Shown piece after piece: positions 51,094-60,403 of a stretch of DNA of 64,000 bases. Location of the stretch: NCBI RefSeq assembly GCF_965205175.1, contig NZ_OZ242038.1, positions 496,001-560,000 on the forward strand. Direction: 5' to 3'. A program made the translations under genes and the position numbers. The stretch comes from Poriferisodalis sp965205175 (lineage in GTDB: Bacteria; Actinomycetota; Acidimicrobiia; Acidimicrobiales; Poriferisodalaceae). The notes beneath the pieces are model-generated. The model made no database searches and was not told the DNA's origin. It worked only from the letters and a program-made list of their open reading frames with translations. The number at the start of each line of letters is the position of its first letter. The stretch's first letter is position 1.

Positions 51094-51123
51094 TCACTTC
51101 ACGCGTGCTCACTTCACGCGTGC
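51094..51123. repeat. Two 15-bp tandem copies, each with palindrome CACGCGTG
   Basis: TCACTTCACGCGTGC occurs at 51094-51108 and 51109-51123. Each contains the perfect 8-bp palindrome CACGCGTG. The site lies between the ends of convergent vapC and the protease gene. Confidence 0.8.
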
Positions 51124-51196
51124 TGCTGTGGCTCTCGCGGACAGCACTCTGGGCGCAGTGCTCGGCAGCGCTGACTGTGCGCTGCTATGGGGGCTG

Positions 51197-52987
51197 CTAG
51201 CCGATGTCGCCGGAGAGCAGCGCCAAGACGCTCGCGCTGGTCGCCAAGAGTCCCAAGGTTCCGACTGTGACGACCTCGCTGCCGCCGAGCGCCAGATGCA
51301 GCGTCGTGCTGACGCCGATGACTTCGCGGCGATCGTTGAGCACCGGTCCACCGCTGTTACCCGGCGCAAGCGGCGTGTCGGTCTTGATCCGTGTGATGCC
51401 GTCCCGCTCAAGCGTGCCCGAGTAGCGGCCCGCGGTGAGCGTCATGGTGTCGCCGCCGATTTCGGGGTAGCCGAGCGCCGTGAGCCGCTCGCCCGCCCGC
51501 AGCGGCCGATCCGAGAGGATTGCCGTCGGCAGCGGATCAGCGTCCGGGCCGAGCGTGAGCAGCGCAAGGTCATGACGCTGCGAGACCCGCACGAGTTCGG
51601 CTGACTGCACCCGCTGTGGCGCCCGCTCGAATGTGCCGCCCGTGTACACGTGGATCCGACCGCACGAAAATCCGCTGTCGCTGACCACCACATGATGGTT
51701 GGTCACGATTCGGCGGCCGTCGCCTACCACGAAGCCGGACCCGGCGGTTCCGACGAACCCGTCGACGCACCGTATCCTCACGACCGATCGTGCCACGGCT
51801 TCCCAGTCAGGCACCTCGCCTTCAGCGCTGCCGCTGCCCGCAGGCTGCTCCGTGCGTTGGGAAGTGCTCGGCGCCGTACCCGTAGCCGTGCTGTTGGCCA
51901 CCGCGGCAAGGGCAGCGGCAGCCACGACCGATGCCGAGCCGATGCCGGTCACCGTCGCGATGTCGGCACGGCTTCCGATGGTCGCCAGCCAGTCCCGCCC
52001 GAACTCGGCCAGCGCCTTGGGGACAGCCTCGCTGGACGCGGGCACCAGCAGCAGCGGCTCGCACGGACCGCGGACCGCTCCCGCGGCCAGCCCGCCGAAC
52101 GGCATCGTCCCGCTGGCCACTGCCACATCGACGACGGGATGGCAGTCCGCGTCGCTGATGGCGCGGCGGGCGATCAGCGCTGCTGTCTCGTAGCGGTCGG
52201 CGCCGGCAATGCGACGAACGGTGATGCCCAGCTCACGTATCTCGGCCTCGACTGCTGCCGAGACTGCCGCCGTGCCCCCGAGGATCGTGACCGACGACAC
52301 GTTCCGGTCGGCATCGGTGAGGAAGCGGCGGGCTTGTACGTGCAACTTGTCGGGCGTGGTGAGCACGAGCGGCGTCTCGCGGGTAACGCTGGGCGCAGCC
52401 GCGACCGCATCAGCGAAGTTGGCGCCGGAAGCCAGATAGACGGTGTCGATCTGTTGTGGGGCGAAAGTCTGTGCTATCCGGCGGGCCGTCGCGTAGCGAT
52501 CCTCGCCGGCGAATCGGTCCACTCGGTAGCCCAAGGAACGCAACTCCTCGACCACATCCTCCGATACCGCAGCGGGGCCGCCCAGGATGATCGCTTTCGC
52601 ATTGTCCTGCGATGCGCACGGCTCGAGGTACCTCCGGGCAACCGCCGGCAGCGCATCCTGCTGGGTCAGCAGCAATGGTCGGTCGAGCGCTGCGCCGGCC
52701 AACGCGTCGGGCCAGTTCTCGCCCGAGGCGATGGCCACGCTGTGCGATCCGGTTCTGGCGTTGCAACTGCTGCCGGCGACGTTGGCGGCCAGCTCGAACA
52801 CGCTGTCGCCGCTCACCCGATGCACTGCGACGCTCGATGTCTGGGCCGCCACAGGTCGCAGGCCAACCAGCGCCGAAGCTGCCAGCGCGCAGCCGACAAC
52901 AGCAGCTGCGGGCCTGCGCCAGCGGCGCCGAGCACGCATTGCTGACCGCCTCACGCCGCTGCGTTGGGGCGGTGTGTCAGCCGTCAT
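51197..52987 (-). CDS. Secreted trypsin-like serine protease with N-terminal CWB2 repeats
   Basis: A 596-residue exported protein. After an Arg-rich signal (RRPAAAVVGCALAASALVGLRPVAAQ) come three cell-wall-binding type 2 repeats: AIASGENWPDALAG ... AIILGGPAAVSEDV, then RFAGEDRYATARRIA ... ASGANFADAVA ... VTILGGTAAVS, then RIAGADRYETAALIA. The last 190 residues are a chymotrypsin-fold protease with TNHHVV (His), HDLALLTL (Asp) and LAPGNSGGPVLND (Ser). CWB2 repeats hold proteins in the cell wall, so this is likely a surface-anchored protease. Starts at 53029 (ATG) and 52939 (ATG, GAGG 9 nt upstream) are also possible. Confidence 0.82.
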   Translation of the reverse strand: MTADTPPQRSGVRRSAMRARRRWRRPAAAVVGCALAASALVGLRPVAAQTSSVAVHRVSGDSVFELAANVAGSSCNARTGSHSVAIASGENWPDALAGAALDRPLLLTQQDALPAVARRYLEPCASQDNAKAIILGGPAAVSEDVVEELRSLGYRVDRFAGEDRYATARRIAQTFAPQQIDTVYLASGANFADAVAAAPSVTRETPLVLTTPDKLHVQARRFLTDADRNVSSVTILGGTAAVSAAVEAEIRELGITVRRIAGADRYETAALIARRAISDADCHPVVDVAVASGTMPFGGLAAGAVRGPCEPLLLVPASSEAVPKALAEFGRDWLATIGSRADIATVTGIGSASVVAAAALAAVANSTATGTAPSTSQRTEQPAGSGSAEGEVPDWEAVARSVVRIRCVDGFVGTAGSGFVVGDGRRIVTNHHVVVSDSGFSCGRIHVYTGGTFERAPQRVQSAELVRVSQRHDLALLTLGPDADPLPTAILSDRPLRAGERLTALGYPEIGGDTMTLTAGRYSGTLERDGITRIKTDTPLAPGNSGGPVLNDRREVIGVSTTLHLALGGSEVVTVGTLGLLATSASVLALLSGDIG

Positions 52988-53181
52988 GGTGTGGGCAAGT
53001 AGGTCGTGGTCCAAGTCGTGATGCACCATGGGGCCTTCGCACTGCTGCTTTCCGCGATTCTGCTGCTGTTAACAGTCGCTCTTCGTCTCTGCAACGGAGG
53101 CGTTTGGTGCCGAGGCCGAGATGTGCACCCCGGCGCTCGCCGATGCGGCAATGCTACGACGCGGCTGCAGCGAGATTCCAG

Positions 53182-53808
53182 TCAGGCAGCAGCTTCCAAA
53201 CGAACAAGTCGCTCAGTGTGATCCCGCAGAATCCCGTGTACCTCACGGAAGCCCTCCTGCATTTCCTCCCGCAGCACCGCGATCTCAGAGCGCACACTGG
53301 CAATCTCAAAGCGCAGCTCCTCCCGCAGCGCCGCTATCTCAGAGCGCAACTCCTCCCGCAGCGCCGCGATCTCGGAGTACATCTCGGCCCGCAGCGCCGC
53401 GATCTCGGAGTACATCTCGGCCCGCAGCAACGCGATTTCGGAGCGCAGTTCCGTCCGCAGCGCAGCGATTTCGGAGCGCAACTCGATCTCGAGGCCATCG
53501 ATGCGGTCGTTGAGCGCGGAGAACTGCCACATCATCATCGAGAACATGGCGCTCAGCAGCGCCGCCAGCAGCCCGCCGACCACCGAGATCAGCACACCCG
53601 CCGACACCGGCGCACGCTGGCCGCGCCGGGAGCGCCGCGACATTGGCACGGCAGCTGCAGATCCCCCGGCCGGTCCACCCGCAGCCGAAGACGCACCGCT
53701 CGCCGGCTCAGCAGCCGCGTGCGGGACAGCACCTAGGTGCGGCTCTGCAGCCGTGTGCGGGTCGGGCGCTGGGTCCATCGCGGCGGTCGATTCCAAAGAA
53801 GCTGACAT
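53182..53808 (-). CDS. Membrane-anchored coiled-coil protein, copy A (expanded)
   Basis: A 208-residue protein. An Ala/Pro-rich cytoplasmic lead is followed by SAGVLISVVGGLLAALLSAMFSMMMW, one membrane helix, then a coiled coil built of 11-residue units (SEIAALRAEMY and variants) and a tail LRDHTERLVRLEAA. It is a tandem duplicate of the gene at 54020; the membrane part is nearly identical in DNA, but this copy has six 33-bp units where the other has about one. SD GAGG lies 4 nt before the ATG. Function unknown. Confidence 0.68.
   Translation of the reverse strand: MSASLESTAAMDPAPDPHTAAEPHLGAVPHAAAEPASGASSAAGGPAGGSAAAVPMSRRSRRGQRAPVSAGVLISVVGGLLAALLSAMFSMMMWQFSALNDRIDGLEIELRSEIAALRTELRSEIALLRAEMYSEIAALRAEMYSEIAALREELRSEIAALREELRFEIASVRSEIAVLREEMQEGFREVHGILRDHTERLVRLEAAA
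53305..53502 (-). repeat. Six tandem 33-bp units in the coiled-coil gene
   Basis: 53305-53502 is exactly six units of 33 bases. The units at 53371 and 53404 are almost identical; all end in GCCGCGAT or a close variant on the plus strand. Each encodes an 11-residue step of the coil. Confidence 0.85.
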
Positions 53809-54019
53809 TGGGCCTCGCTGCAGGTCGCGGCGCAGTTATGCGCTCGTGTAGTTCCCGTCAGGCCGCCGCATCAGCCGGGCAGCAAGGCAAACACCACCCT
53901 AACGCACTGCAGCACCAGCCCACTGCAGCACCGTGGCCGATATGGCGAGCTTGAACACCAGCTGAACCGCTACTGAGGCACCAATCGCTCGGCCAGCGAT
54001 AGATCAGCGAACTGTGCAG

Positions 54020-54514
54020 CTACTGCGTTTGCAATGCGGACACAGCCTCGATGCGCGCGAGTCGCTCGGTGTGATCCCGCAAGATCACGTGTACCTCACG
54101 GAAATCCTCCTGCATCTCCGCTCGAAGCGTCGCGATCTCAGTCCGAAACTCGGTCTCCAAGCCATCGATGCGGTCGTTGAGCGCGGAGAACTGCCACATC
54201 ATCATCGAGAACATGGCGCTCAGCAGCGCCGCCAGCAGCCCGCCGACCACCGAGATCAGCACACCCGCCGACACCGGCGCACGCTCCTCGCGCCGCGACC
54301 GCATGGTGCTCTCAGCCGACGACTCAGCAGCGGGCACGGCTGCAGCACCAGCAGGCCCAGCGGCGGGCACGGCGGCTGCGCCAGCAGCCAGCACAGCACC
54401 AGCAGCCAGCCCAGCAGCAGCGTGCGGCTCTGCAGGGCCACCGACCTGTTCAGCAGGCGTGTGCGGGTCTGGCGCTGGGTCCATTGCGGCGGTCGATTCC
54501 AAAGAAGCTGACAT
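54020..54514 (-). CDS. Membrane-anchored coiled-coil protein, copy B (short)
   Basis: A 164-residue paralogue of the upstream-coded neighbour at 53182-53808. Both begin MSASLESTAAMDPAPDPHT, share the membrane segment SVVGGLLAALLSAMFSMMMWQFSALNDRIDGLE read in pieces, and end with LRDHTERL. This copy has a longer Ala/Gly/Pro lead and a short coil (TEFRTEIATLRAEMQEDFREVH). About 85 bases upstream of each start are also duplicated. GAGG lies 4 nt before the ATG. Confidence 0.66.
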   Translation of the reverse strand: MSASLESTAAMDPAPDPHTPAEQVGGPAEPHAAAGLAAGAVLAAGAAAVPAAGPAGAAAVPAAESSAESTMRSRREERAPVSAGVLISVVGGLLAALLSAMFSMMMWQFSALNDRIDGLETEFRTEIATLRAEMQEDFREVHVILRDHTERLARIEAVSALQTQ

Positions 54515-54672
54515 TGAGCCTCACTGCAGGTCGCGGCGCAGTTATGCGCTCGTCTGGTTCCCGAAAGGCCGCCGCATCAGCCGGGCAGCAAGGCAGACCC
54601 CACCATAGCCCACCCGCATTGCCGTACCCAGCCAGTTGCGGCGCACTACACGTGCGGTACGGCGGGCGGATG

Positions 54673-57600
54673 TCAGTCTGCGACGGTGTTGATGAATGCC
54701 TCGGGTTGCCAAGAGATGGTGTCGTCGCTGCTTCGGTGGCCATTGAGCGCTATCTCGGCGCTGAAGCCGCCGGCGCCGTATCCGCCGGAGGTGCCAACCC
54801 GCAGCGGCGTCACTGCAGCCCCCGCAGGCAGCGGGCGGGCGGGTGCCCGCGCCTCTGGCAGCGCGGCGGCGGGCGACCCCAGCACCGACGACGCCCAGTT
54901 GCCCCCGTTCAGCACGCTGGCACCGCGCAGATGCCACGTGTTGCCGCGCAGTACCGCTTCGCCCTCGGCGGTCCCGCTCGCCCGACCCTCGGGGGTGCGA
55001 ATGAACCACTCCGCCCGGAATGTCGTCGTGCTCGGCGCTCCGTCGTCGCCGGCGCGGCGGCGCAGGTCGATCTGAATGTGCGACATCACGATGGGCTCGG
55101 TCACGTCGGCAATCTCAGCCGTCGATGACGTCGCCTGCCCAGTGAACACCCACTGCGTCACTCCCGTCACCCCATGCACATCGTCGCGCCGGCCGGCCGT
55201 CTGCGGGTTGCGTGCCCTCAGCGGTGCACTCACACCGAAACGACGGCCCACATCGGCAGTCACGAGCAACGTCGGCGACGACCGGCCCAGCGGGTCCACA
55301 GCGCGCAGCAGCAGCGGGCGGTCTGCCGGCCAGCGCACCTCAACACATCCCGGCGCACCTTCGCCGCTCGATCGGGACGTTCCGTCGTGATCGCGGCGAT
55401 ACCAGTCGATGCCGCTGAGATCCACATGGCCCAGCGAATGGCTCACCAACGTGCCGGGTCGGGTCGAGTCGAAGCTCAGCCAGCGGGTGCCGGGATAGCT
55501 GCCGCGTGGCAAACAGACGGTGACCGCATCGCCCGCCGTGCTGGAGACCGGCCCTGTCGAGCCTCCGACACCTCCACGCCCCGCAGAGCCGGTCGACGTG
55601 GAACGCCCCGACACGACGCCTCCCGGCGAACCGGACGCGGGCACGTCCAAACCGTCGTGGAACACCGGCGTCATCGCCAAGGTCGTGACGAAGGCGCCGA
55701 CGCCCAGCGGCACGCCGCGGACAGACGAGATGCCGAACGGCGAATGCGGATCAGGCGTCTCGGCGCCCGCCAAACCGATCTCAGGCACCGCCGCCGGGGT
55801 CAACCCTCCGCTCAAGATCGACGACATCTGCCCGAGCACGGCAGGAGTGATCGCATCAGGGCCGCCGAAGGCCACTGCGAACCCTGGTGCGGGGCAGACG
55901 CCGGCATCGAGCGCAATCGCATAAGCGATGGCGTCGCTGTCCGCACCGGCCGCTCCGGTGCCCGCTGCGTCCACGCACTCGGCCGGTGCCGCGAACATCT
56001 GCTCCAAGTAGTGCGCAACCGATGGGGTGAGCTCATCAGCGCCGCCGGGCACCAGTATCAGCGGAACTGCGACGCGGGCTGCCCCGCTTGAACGGCTGGC
56101 GGCGGTGCTGCTGCGGCCCGCACCAGCGCCGGGCACCGTGACATCTGCCGCTTGGATGTCTGCAGCCCGCACCGACGGCGGTCTGCTCACCGACGCTGCG
56201 CCCAGCATCCGCGGCGGCGGTGCTGCGCCGGCAGCGGCAGCAGTACCGCACCAAGCGCCCGCCCCGAGCGCATCCGGCCAGCCCAGCGAGCGATGTGTGC
56301 CGCCGGATGCCGCCACGCACACGACCGCCGATTCGAGACCGCCGCCACCAGGCTCGGCCTCGGCAGGATCGACTCCGGGCCACCAACCACCGAGGTGCTT
56401 GGCCATCTCGACACTCGTGGTGTAGCGATTCGAACCCCACACTCGCAGGACCTCAGCTCCGGTCAGCTTGGCTGCGGCATCGACAACTTCTTCGGGCAGA
56501 CGTGCCGGACCACCAACAACGATGATGTGGTCGATGTCGAGCAGCGTCATCGCCGCAACGGTCTCGTCAGGCAAGCGGCGGCTGCCGTCACCCAGCAGCA
56601 CCGGCACCTGCCAGTAGCTGGTCCACCACCCTGCAGCGAGCGCGTCGATGCCCTCGATCCCGTCGGTGAGCACGACGGTCCGACCGAGCAGCCGGCACTC
56701 AGTGGGGCTGGCGCGCCATTCCACGACAGAGTTCGCCCAGAAGGCGAGCGTGGGCGGGCGCCGGGCGCCTTGGCCCACGCCGGCCACGCCGTCTCCATCG
56801 TCGCCATCGCCAGCGCCATCTGTGACGTCGGCACCTCGGGCAGACGCGCATGTCGATGCGCCGTCGGGCACCGGCGCGGTGCCCAGCGCATGGGCCACAG
56901 CGGCCGCGGTTCCGTAGCGGTTCTCGCCCGCCACACGGAACACCTCGGCGATGCCGACCGACACCAGTTCGGCCTCGACCTCTGCGGGCACAGCCGCAGG
57001 GCCGCCGACGATGATCGCCTGACGCGCGGTGTTGCAGCCACCCGAGCGCAGGTCCGCCACGGCCAGCCGCACTGGCACCGCCAGCTTGCGAGCACCGCTG
57101 CGCGCCGAGTCGGTGAGCAGCACCGGAGCGCCGTGTGTGTCCACGCGGGCAAATCCGCCCGGCGGGTCGAACAGCGGATCCGCCGCGGCAACGCGCATCA
57201 GATACGGCTCGCTGGAGCCGCCGCTGGGGTCGGTCAACGCGGCCGCCGCGAGCGCGTCTGCTTGCGAGTCCCCGGCGACGATCGTGACCGATTTCGGGCA
57301 CACACCCAAGCCCCACCAGTGATCTGCGGCTGCCAGCGTGTCAGCACCGCCGCCGCGATCGGGCGAATCGAAGGGGAAGCTGCCGCTGCCGCGCAGCACC
57401 AGCGAGGAGGCCAGCGACGTCTGGTAGCGGTCCGGTCCCCAGATGCGCAGTGCATTCGGCCAGCCCTCCAACAACGGTGCCGCCAGCTTCCCCGAAGGCC
57501 ATTGCGCAGGCGGCACCGGCCCGCCGCGTAGCACCGACAGCTCCGATGCGCCGGCTGCCCCCACAGGACCGGCCATTCCGGCTGCCGCGGCTGCCAACGC

Positions 57601-57705
57601 GCCGGCGGCCAAGACACACGACAGCATCACCGCAGCAGCAGTTCGGCCAGTGGGACGGCCTCGGCAAGAGCGCGGCAGCCTGCAACTGCCGAAGAGACTC
57701 GTCAC
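54673..57705 (-). CDS. Large secreted CWB2-repeat surface protein
   Basis: A 1010-residue exported protein. The signal is VMLSCVLAAGALAAAAAG ... GAAGA. The body holds diverged CWB2 repeats, recognisable by IWGPDRYQTSLASSL, QAIIVGGPAAVPAEVEAELV, RVAGENRYGTAAAVA, HIIVVGGPARLPEEVVDAA and RVWGSNRYTTSVEMA. Long Gly/Asp or Ala/Ser-rich loops interrupt them. The last 350 residues are a beta-rich region of unknown family. The GTG at 57705 is preceded by TAGTCT (57713-57718) at 7 nt, a leaderless start; the open frame upstream of it has no signal-like features. Confidence 0.75.
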   Translation of the reverse strand: MTSLFGSCRLPRSCRGRPTGRTAAAVMLSCVLAAGALAAAAAGMAGPVGAAGASELSVLRGGPVPPAQWPSGKLAAPLLEGWPNALRIWGPDRYQTSLASSLVLRGSGSFPFDSPDRGGGADTLAAADHWWGLGVCPKSVTIVAGDSQADALAAAALTDPSGGSSEPYLMRVAAADPLFDPPGGFARVDTHGAPVLLTDSARSGARKLAVPVRLAVADLRSGGCNTARQAIIVGGPAAVPAEVEAELVSVGIAEVFRVAGENRYGTAAAVAHALGTAPVPDGASTCASARGADVTDGAGDGDDGDGVAGVGQGARRPPTLAFWANSVVEWRASPTECRLLGRTVVLTDGIEGIDALAAGWWTSYWQVPVLLGDGSRRLPDETVAAMTLLDIDHIIVVGGPARLPEEVVDAAAKLTGAEVLRVWGSNRYTTSVEMAKHLGGWWPGVDPAEAEPGGGGLESAVVCVAASGGTHRSLGWPDALGAGAWCGTAAAAGAAPPPRMLGAASVSRPPSVRAADIQAADVTVPGAGAGRSSTAASRSSGAARVAVPLILVPGGADELTPSVAHYLEQMFAAPAECVDAAGTGAAGADSDAIAYAIALDAGVCPAPGFAVAFGGPDAITPAVLGQMSSILSGGLTPAAVPEIGLAGAETPDPHSPFGISSVRGVPLGVGAFVTTLAMTPVFHDGLDVPASGSPGGVVSGRSTSTGSAGRGGVGGSTGPVSSTAGDAVTVCLPRGSYPGTRWLSFDSTRPGTLVSHSLGHVDLSGIDWYRRDHDGTSRSSGEGAPGCVEVRWPADRPLLLRAVDPLGRSSPTLLVTADVGRRFGVSAPLRARNPQTAGRRDDVHGVTGVTQWVFTGQATSSTAEIADVTEPIVMSHIQIDLRRRAGDDGAPSTTTFRAEWFIRTPEGRASGTAEGEAVLRGNTWHLRGASVLNGGNWASSVLGSPAAALPEARAPARPLPAGAAVTPLRVGTSGGYGAGGFSAEIALNGHRSSDDTISWQPEAFINTVAD

Positions 57706-57712
57706 GGCGACG

Positions 57713-57718
57713 AGACTA
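57713..57718 (-). promoter_or_regulatory. -10 box TAGTCT of the 1010-aa CWB2 gene
   Basis: On the minus strand TAGTCT stands 7 nt before the GTG at 57705. It shows that this gene is transcribed separately from the two CWB2 genes upstream of it. Confidence 0.48.
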
Positions 57719-57781
57719 CGCAGCGGGTGCGCGCGCCTGTTGGCAGCCCGCACATGTCGTTCCAAGATCAGCCGACGCCGG

Positions 57782-60394
57782 TCAGCCGCTGGTGAAACCT
57801 CGGAAGGTCTGGGCGGCTGCACGGTTGCCGGCGCGGTCCTGCGCAGCGCCGGCACCAACGATCAGCTGCGAACGCGTCGACGGCAGCGCGTCGTAGTCCG
57901 CCGAGCGCAGCCAGGCGACGAGCGTGCCCACGCGAGCCCCGGGGGAGGTGTCGCATGCTGCGGCCCCCAAGGTGTTGATGTTGCTCTGGTCAGGCACGTT
58001 CACGAATTCAACATTGCGGTCGAACACCGTGCCGTCGAGCCGGAAGTCGGCGCGGTCGTCGCGATCGCGATCGACCGCCAGGTTGCCGAGGCTGACGCCG
58101 CCGGTCTCGCCGCAGCCGATGACCGCTTCGTTCCATTCCACTCGCATCCGGTTGATGCTGGTGCCGTCCGCGAACCGGTCCGGTCCCGAGTCGCCGCGCA
58201 ACGTCGCTGTGTCACCACGGACAGCAGAGGCGACCTCAGCGTTGAACCGCGACGCAAAGCTACTGTCCTGGTTCAGGTCGGCGACAACGAGCCGCAGGGT
58301 CCGCTTGTCCGAAGCTCGCAGCACCATCGTCGGGTTCGACGACGACGGCGAAACCGACACCACAGAGACTTGGTCCGCGGCCCAGCCGCTCCGGATCTCC
58401 ACCTTCATCGTCCACTTGTTGCCACGGGCGCCGGCCGCGTCGCCGTTCGCCTTGGACGTGATTTCGACTGCGTCACGGATGATGCTGCCCCGGTCATCCG
58501 CGTCGATGGTGACGCGGGCGGCATCGACCGGCGTGGGCAAGGTCACCAGCACTCGTGCAATGCGAGGCGCAGAGGTGTCGGTGCCGGGCCTGACAGTCTG
58601 CACGGCGTTTGGGTTGTCGGCGAGGTCGCGGACCGCACCGGCTCTCACGGTGATGGTGTCTTCAAGTCGTAGTCGGCCGAATACGGTCGGCACATCGGCC
58701 TCGAGACCTGCATCGATCCCGGAGTGCCGCAGCGCGACTTCCTGGTCGAGATCGTTTGCGGTGCCAGCGAGGTCCCGCCTGAGCTGCAAGCCGAGGCTGC
58801 GCAGCAACACCGGCTCGTCAGTGTCCACCCACACCTTCGTCCCGCCGACGAAAGCCGTGATCGTCAAGCGCGGGGCACGGTTGTCGTCGGCGACCCTTGC
58901 AGATGCCCGTGCCACAACTCGTTTGCCGTCGGCAGCTCGGATGATGCCGCCGGCGACGGCGATGTCGGTACCGGCCTCCAGCGGGTCGACGCAGCCGGTC
59001 GGAACGGAACCGCCGCCGGTGCGTGAACCTCGGAGTAGCACAACGGCGCGGCGGGTGACCTCTTCGGTGCCGGCCTGAACGGTGGCATCGGCCGGCGTAG
59101 AGCCGCCTACCCGGTAGGCAAGCACGTTCTTGGCCTGCGAGGTGAGCACCGGCTCGTCGAAGGTGACCTCGAAGCTGCACCGGCCCTCGAGGCCACTCAG
59201 CCGTGCCCGGACCGTCTCCAGCGTGGCTGCCGCTTGCGCCTCGGCAGCGGTGTCGGCTGAGACGGCCGCTGCGCCACCGAACACCATCATCCGCAGCCGC
59301 CCGTCGTCGCCGCCGCCGAGGTAGTCGACATGGCTGAGGAAGCGGCGGGTCTCGGCGTCGAGCCGGTCGATGTCGGTCAGCAGCAGCGGGGCGCAGCGCA
59401 CGCCCAGCAGCGGTCCGCTGACGATGGCATCCGGCGATCGGTAGCCGTAGGCCAGCCCGACGCTGCTGCCGTCGAAGCAGCTCGACGCATTGCCGGAGTC
59501 CAGCAGCTCGCGAGCGATCACCGCGGCGGTCTCGAAGCGATCGTTGCCCGCCAGCCGCTGCACGCTGATACGAAGGCGCTCGACGGCGTCCTGCACGCCG
59601 CGGCTGACGGCTGCGGTCCCGCCCGCGACAATGACGTGGCTCACGCCAGCACTGCGCAGGAAGCCAGCGACGTCTGCGTGCAGCTCCCCGCGCGGCGTCA
59701 GCAACACCGGGTGCCGTCCTTCGTAGGCCAGCGGCCCGAGGGCGAGCGCGTCTGCGAAGTTCTCGCCGGTTGCCAGCAGCACAGTGCGGCCCCGCCGACC
59801 GTAGACACCGGGACTGCCGCCGGTGCGCCCGACCTCCTCCGCAACCGACACCGCAGTGGCATAGGCATCGCCGCCGCTGATGCGATCCGCGTCGTAGCCG
59901 TCTGCGCGCAGCTGCTCTTCGACGCTCGACGACACCACGTCTGGTCCGCCGATGATCACTACGCGGTCGATGCTGTTGTTGCGCAAGAACCGAGCCGCCG
60001 CGCCAGACAGCTCCGACGGGGCAGTGATGAGCAGCGGCGCGTCGAGCTGACGCGCCAGCGGCGGCGCTGCCAAGGCGTAGCCGAAATGGGCTTCCTCGCC
60101 AGAGGTGAGCACGACGGTGTCGACCTGCACCGGCGGGTTCTGGGATTGACGGAAAGAGACGTAGCGCTGCGCTACAGCCGCGGCAGTGTCGTAGCGGGTA
60201 GCGCCAGCGTGCCGCTGCACGCTGACCAGCGGTGCGGCCGCGTCTGCGACAGACCCGCTGCCGACGACGGTCAGCACGCTGGCGATCGCCAGTGCACTCA
60301 TCGCTGCGCAGCGCCACGGTCGCCAGCGCCGCAGGCTGCGGAAGCCTGCGCATCCGCCGAAACGGGGGTCGCGGGGCCGCTTTCCGCAGTTCAT
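57782..60394 (-). CDS. CWB2-repeat surface protein, 870 aa (paralogue 1)
   Basis: Exported cell-wall protein. The signal is MSALAIASVLTVVGSGSVADA after a basic lead of about 30 residues. Residues 60-385 are three CWB2 repeats (RHAGATRYDTAAAVA, VVLTSGEEAHFGYALA, VVIIGGPDVVSSSVEEQL; RISGGDAYATAVSVA, VLLATGENFADALALG; RLAGNDRFETAAVIA). The remaining 480 residues look like bacterial Ig-like/SwmB modules (FEVTFDEPVLTSQAKNVLAYRVGG, RAPRLTITAF, SAPRIARVLV). It lies 9 bases after the stop of its equal-length paralogue, so the two are cotranscribed. Ligand and function unknown. Confidence 0.78.
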   Translation of the reverse strand: MNCGKRPRDPRFGGCAGFRSLRRWRPWRCAAMSALAIASVLTVVGSGSVADAAAPLVSVQRHAGATRYDTAAAVAQRYVSFRQSQNPPVQVDTVVLTSGEEAHFGYALAAPPLARQLDAPLLITAPSELSGAAARFLRNNSIDRVVIIGGPDVVSSSVEEQLRADGYDADRISGGDAYATAVSVAEEVGRTGGSPGVYGRRGRTVLLATGENFADALALGPLAYEGRHPVLLTPRGELHADVAGFLRSAGVSHVIVAGGTAAVSRGVQDAVERLRISVQRLAGNDRFETAAVIARELLDSGNASSCFDGSSVGLAYGYRSPDAIVSGPLLGVRCAPLLLTDIDRLDAETRRFLSHVDYLGGGDDGRLRMMVFGGAAAVSADTAAEAQAAATLETVRARLSGLEGRCSFEVTFDEPVLTSQAKNVLAYRVGGSTPADATVQAGTEEVTRRAVVLLRGSRTGGGSVPTGCVDPLEAGTDIAVAGGIIRAADGKRVVARASARVADDNRAPRLTITAFVGGTKVWVDTDEPVLLRSLGLQLRRDLAGTANDLDQEVALRHSGIDAGLEADVPTVFGRLRLEDTITVRAGAVRDLADNPNAVQTVRPGTDTSAPRIARVLVTLPTPVDAARVTIDADDRGSIIRDAVEITSKANGDAAGARGNKWTMKVEIRSGWAADQVSVVSVSPSSSNPTMVLRASDKRTLRLVVADLNQDSSFASRFNAEVASAVRGDTATLRGDSGPDRFADGTSINRMRVEWNEAVIGCGETGGVSLGNLAVDRDRDDRADFRLDGTVFDRNVEFVNVPDQSNINTLGAAACDTSPGARVGTLVAWLRSADYDALPSTRSQLIVGAGAAQDRAGNRAAAQTFRGFTSG

Positions 60395-60403
60395 CTCAAC
60401 GCT

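Noticed and set aside
53006..53221. 71-residue plus-strand frame with a hydrophobic stretch (FALLLSAILLLLTVAL)
   Set aside because: It overlaps the protease 5' end and the coiled-coil 3' end on the other strand and lacks a start signal. A small membrane protein cannot be fully excluded.
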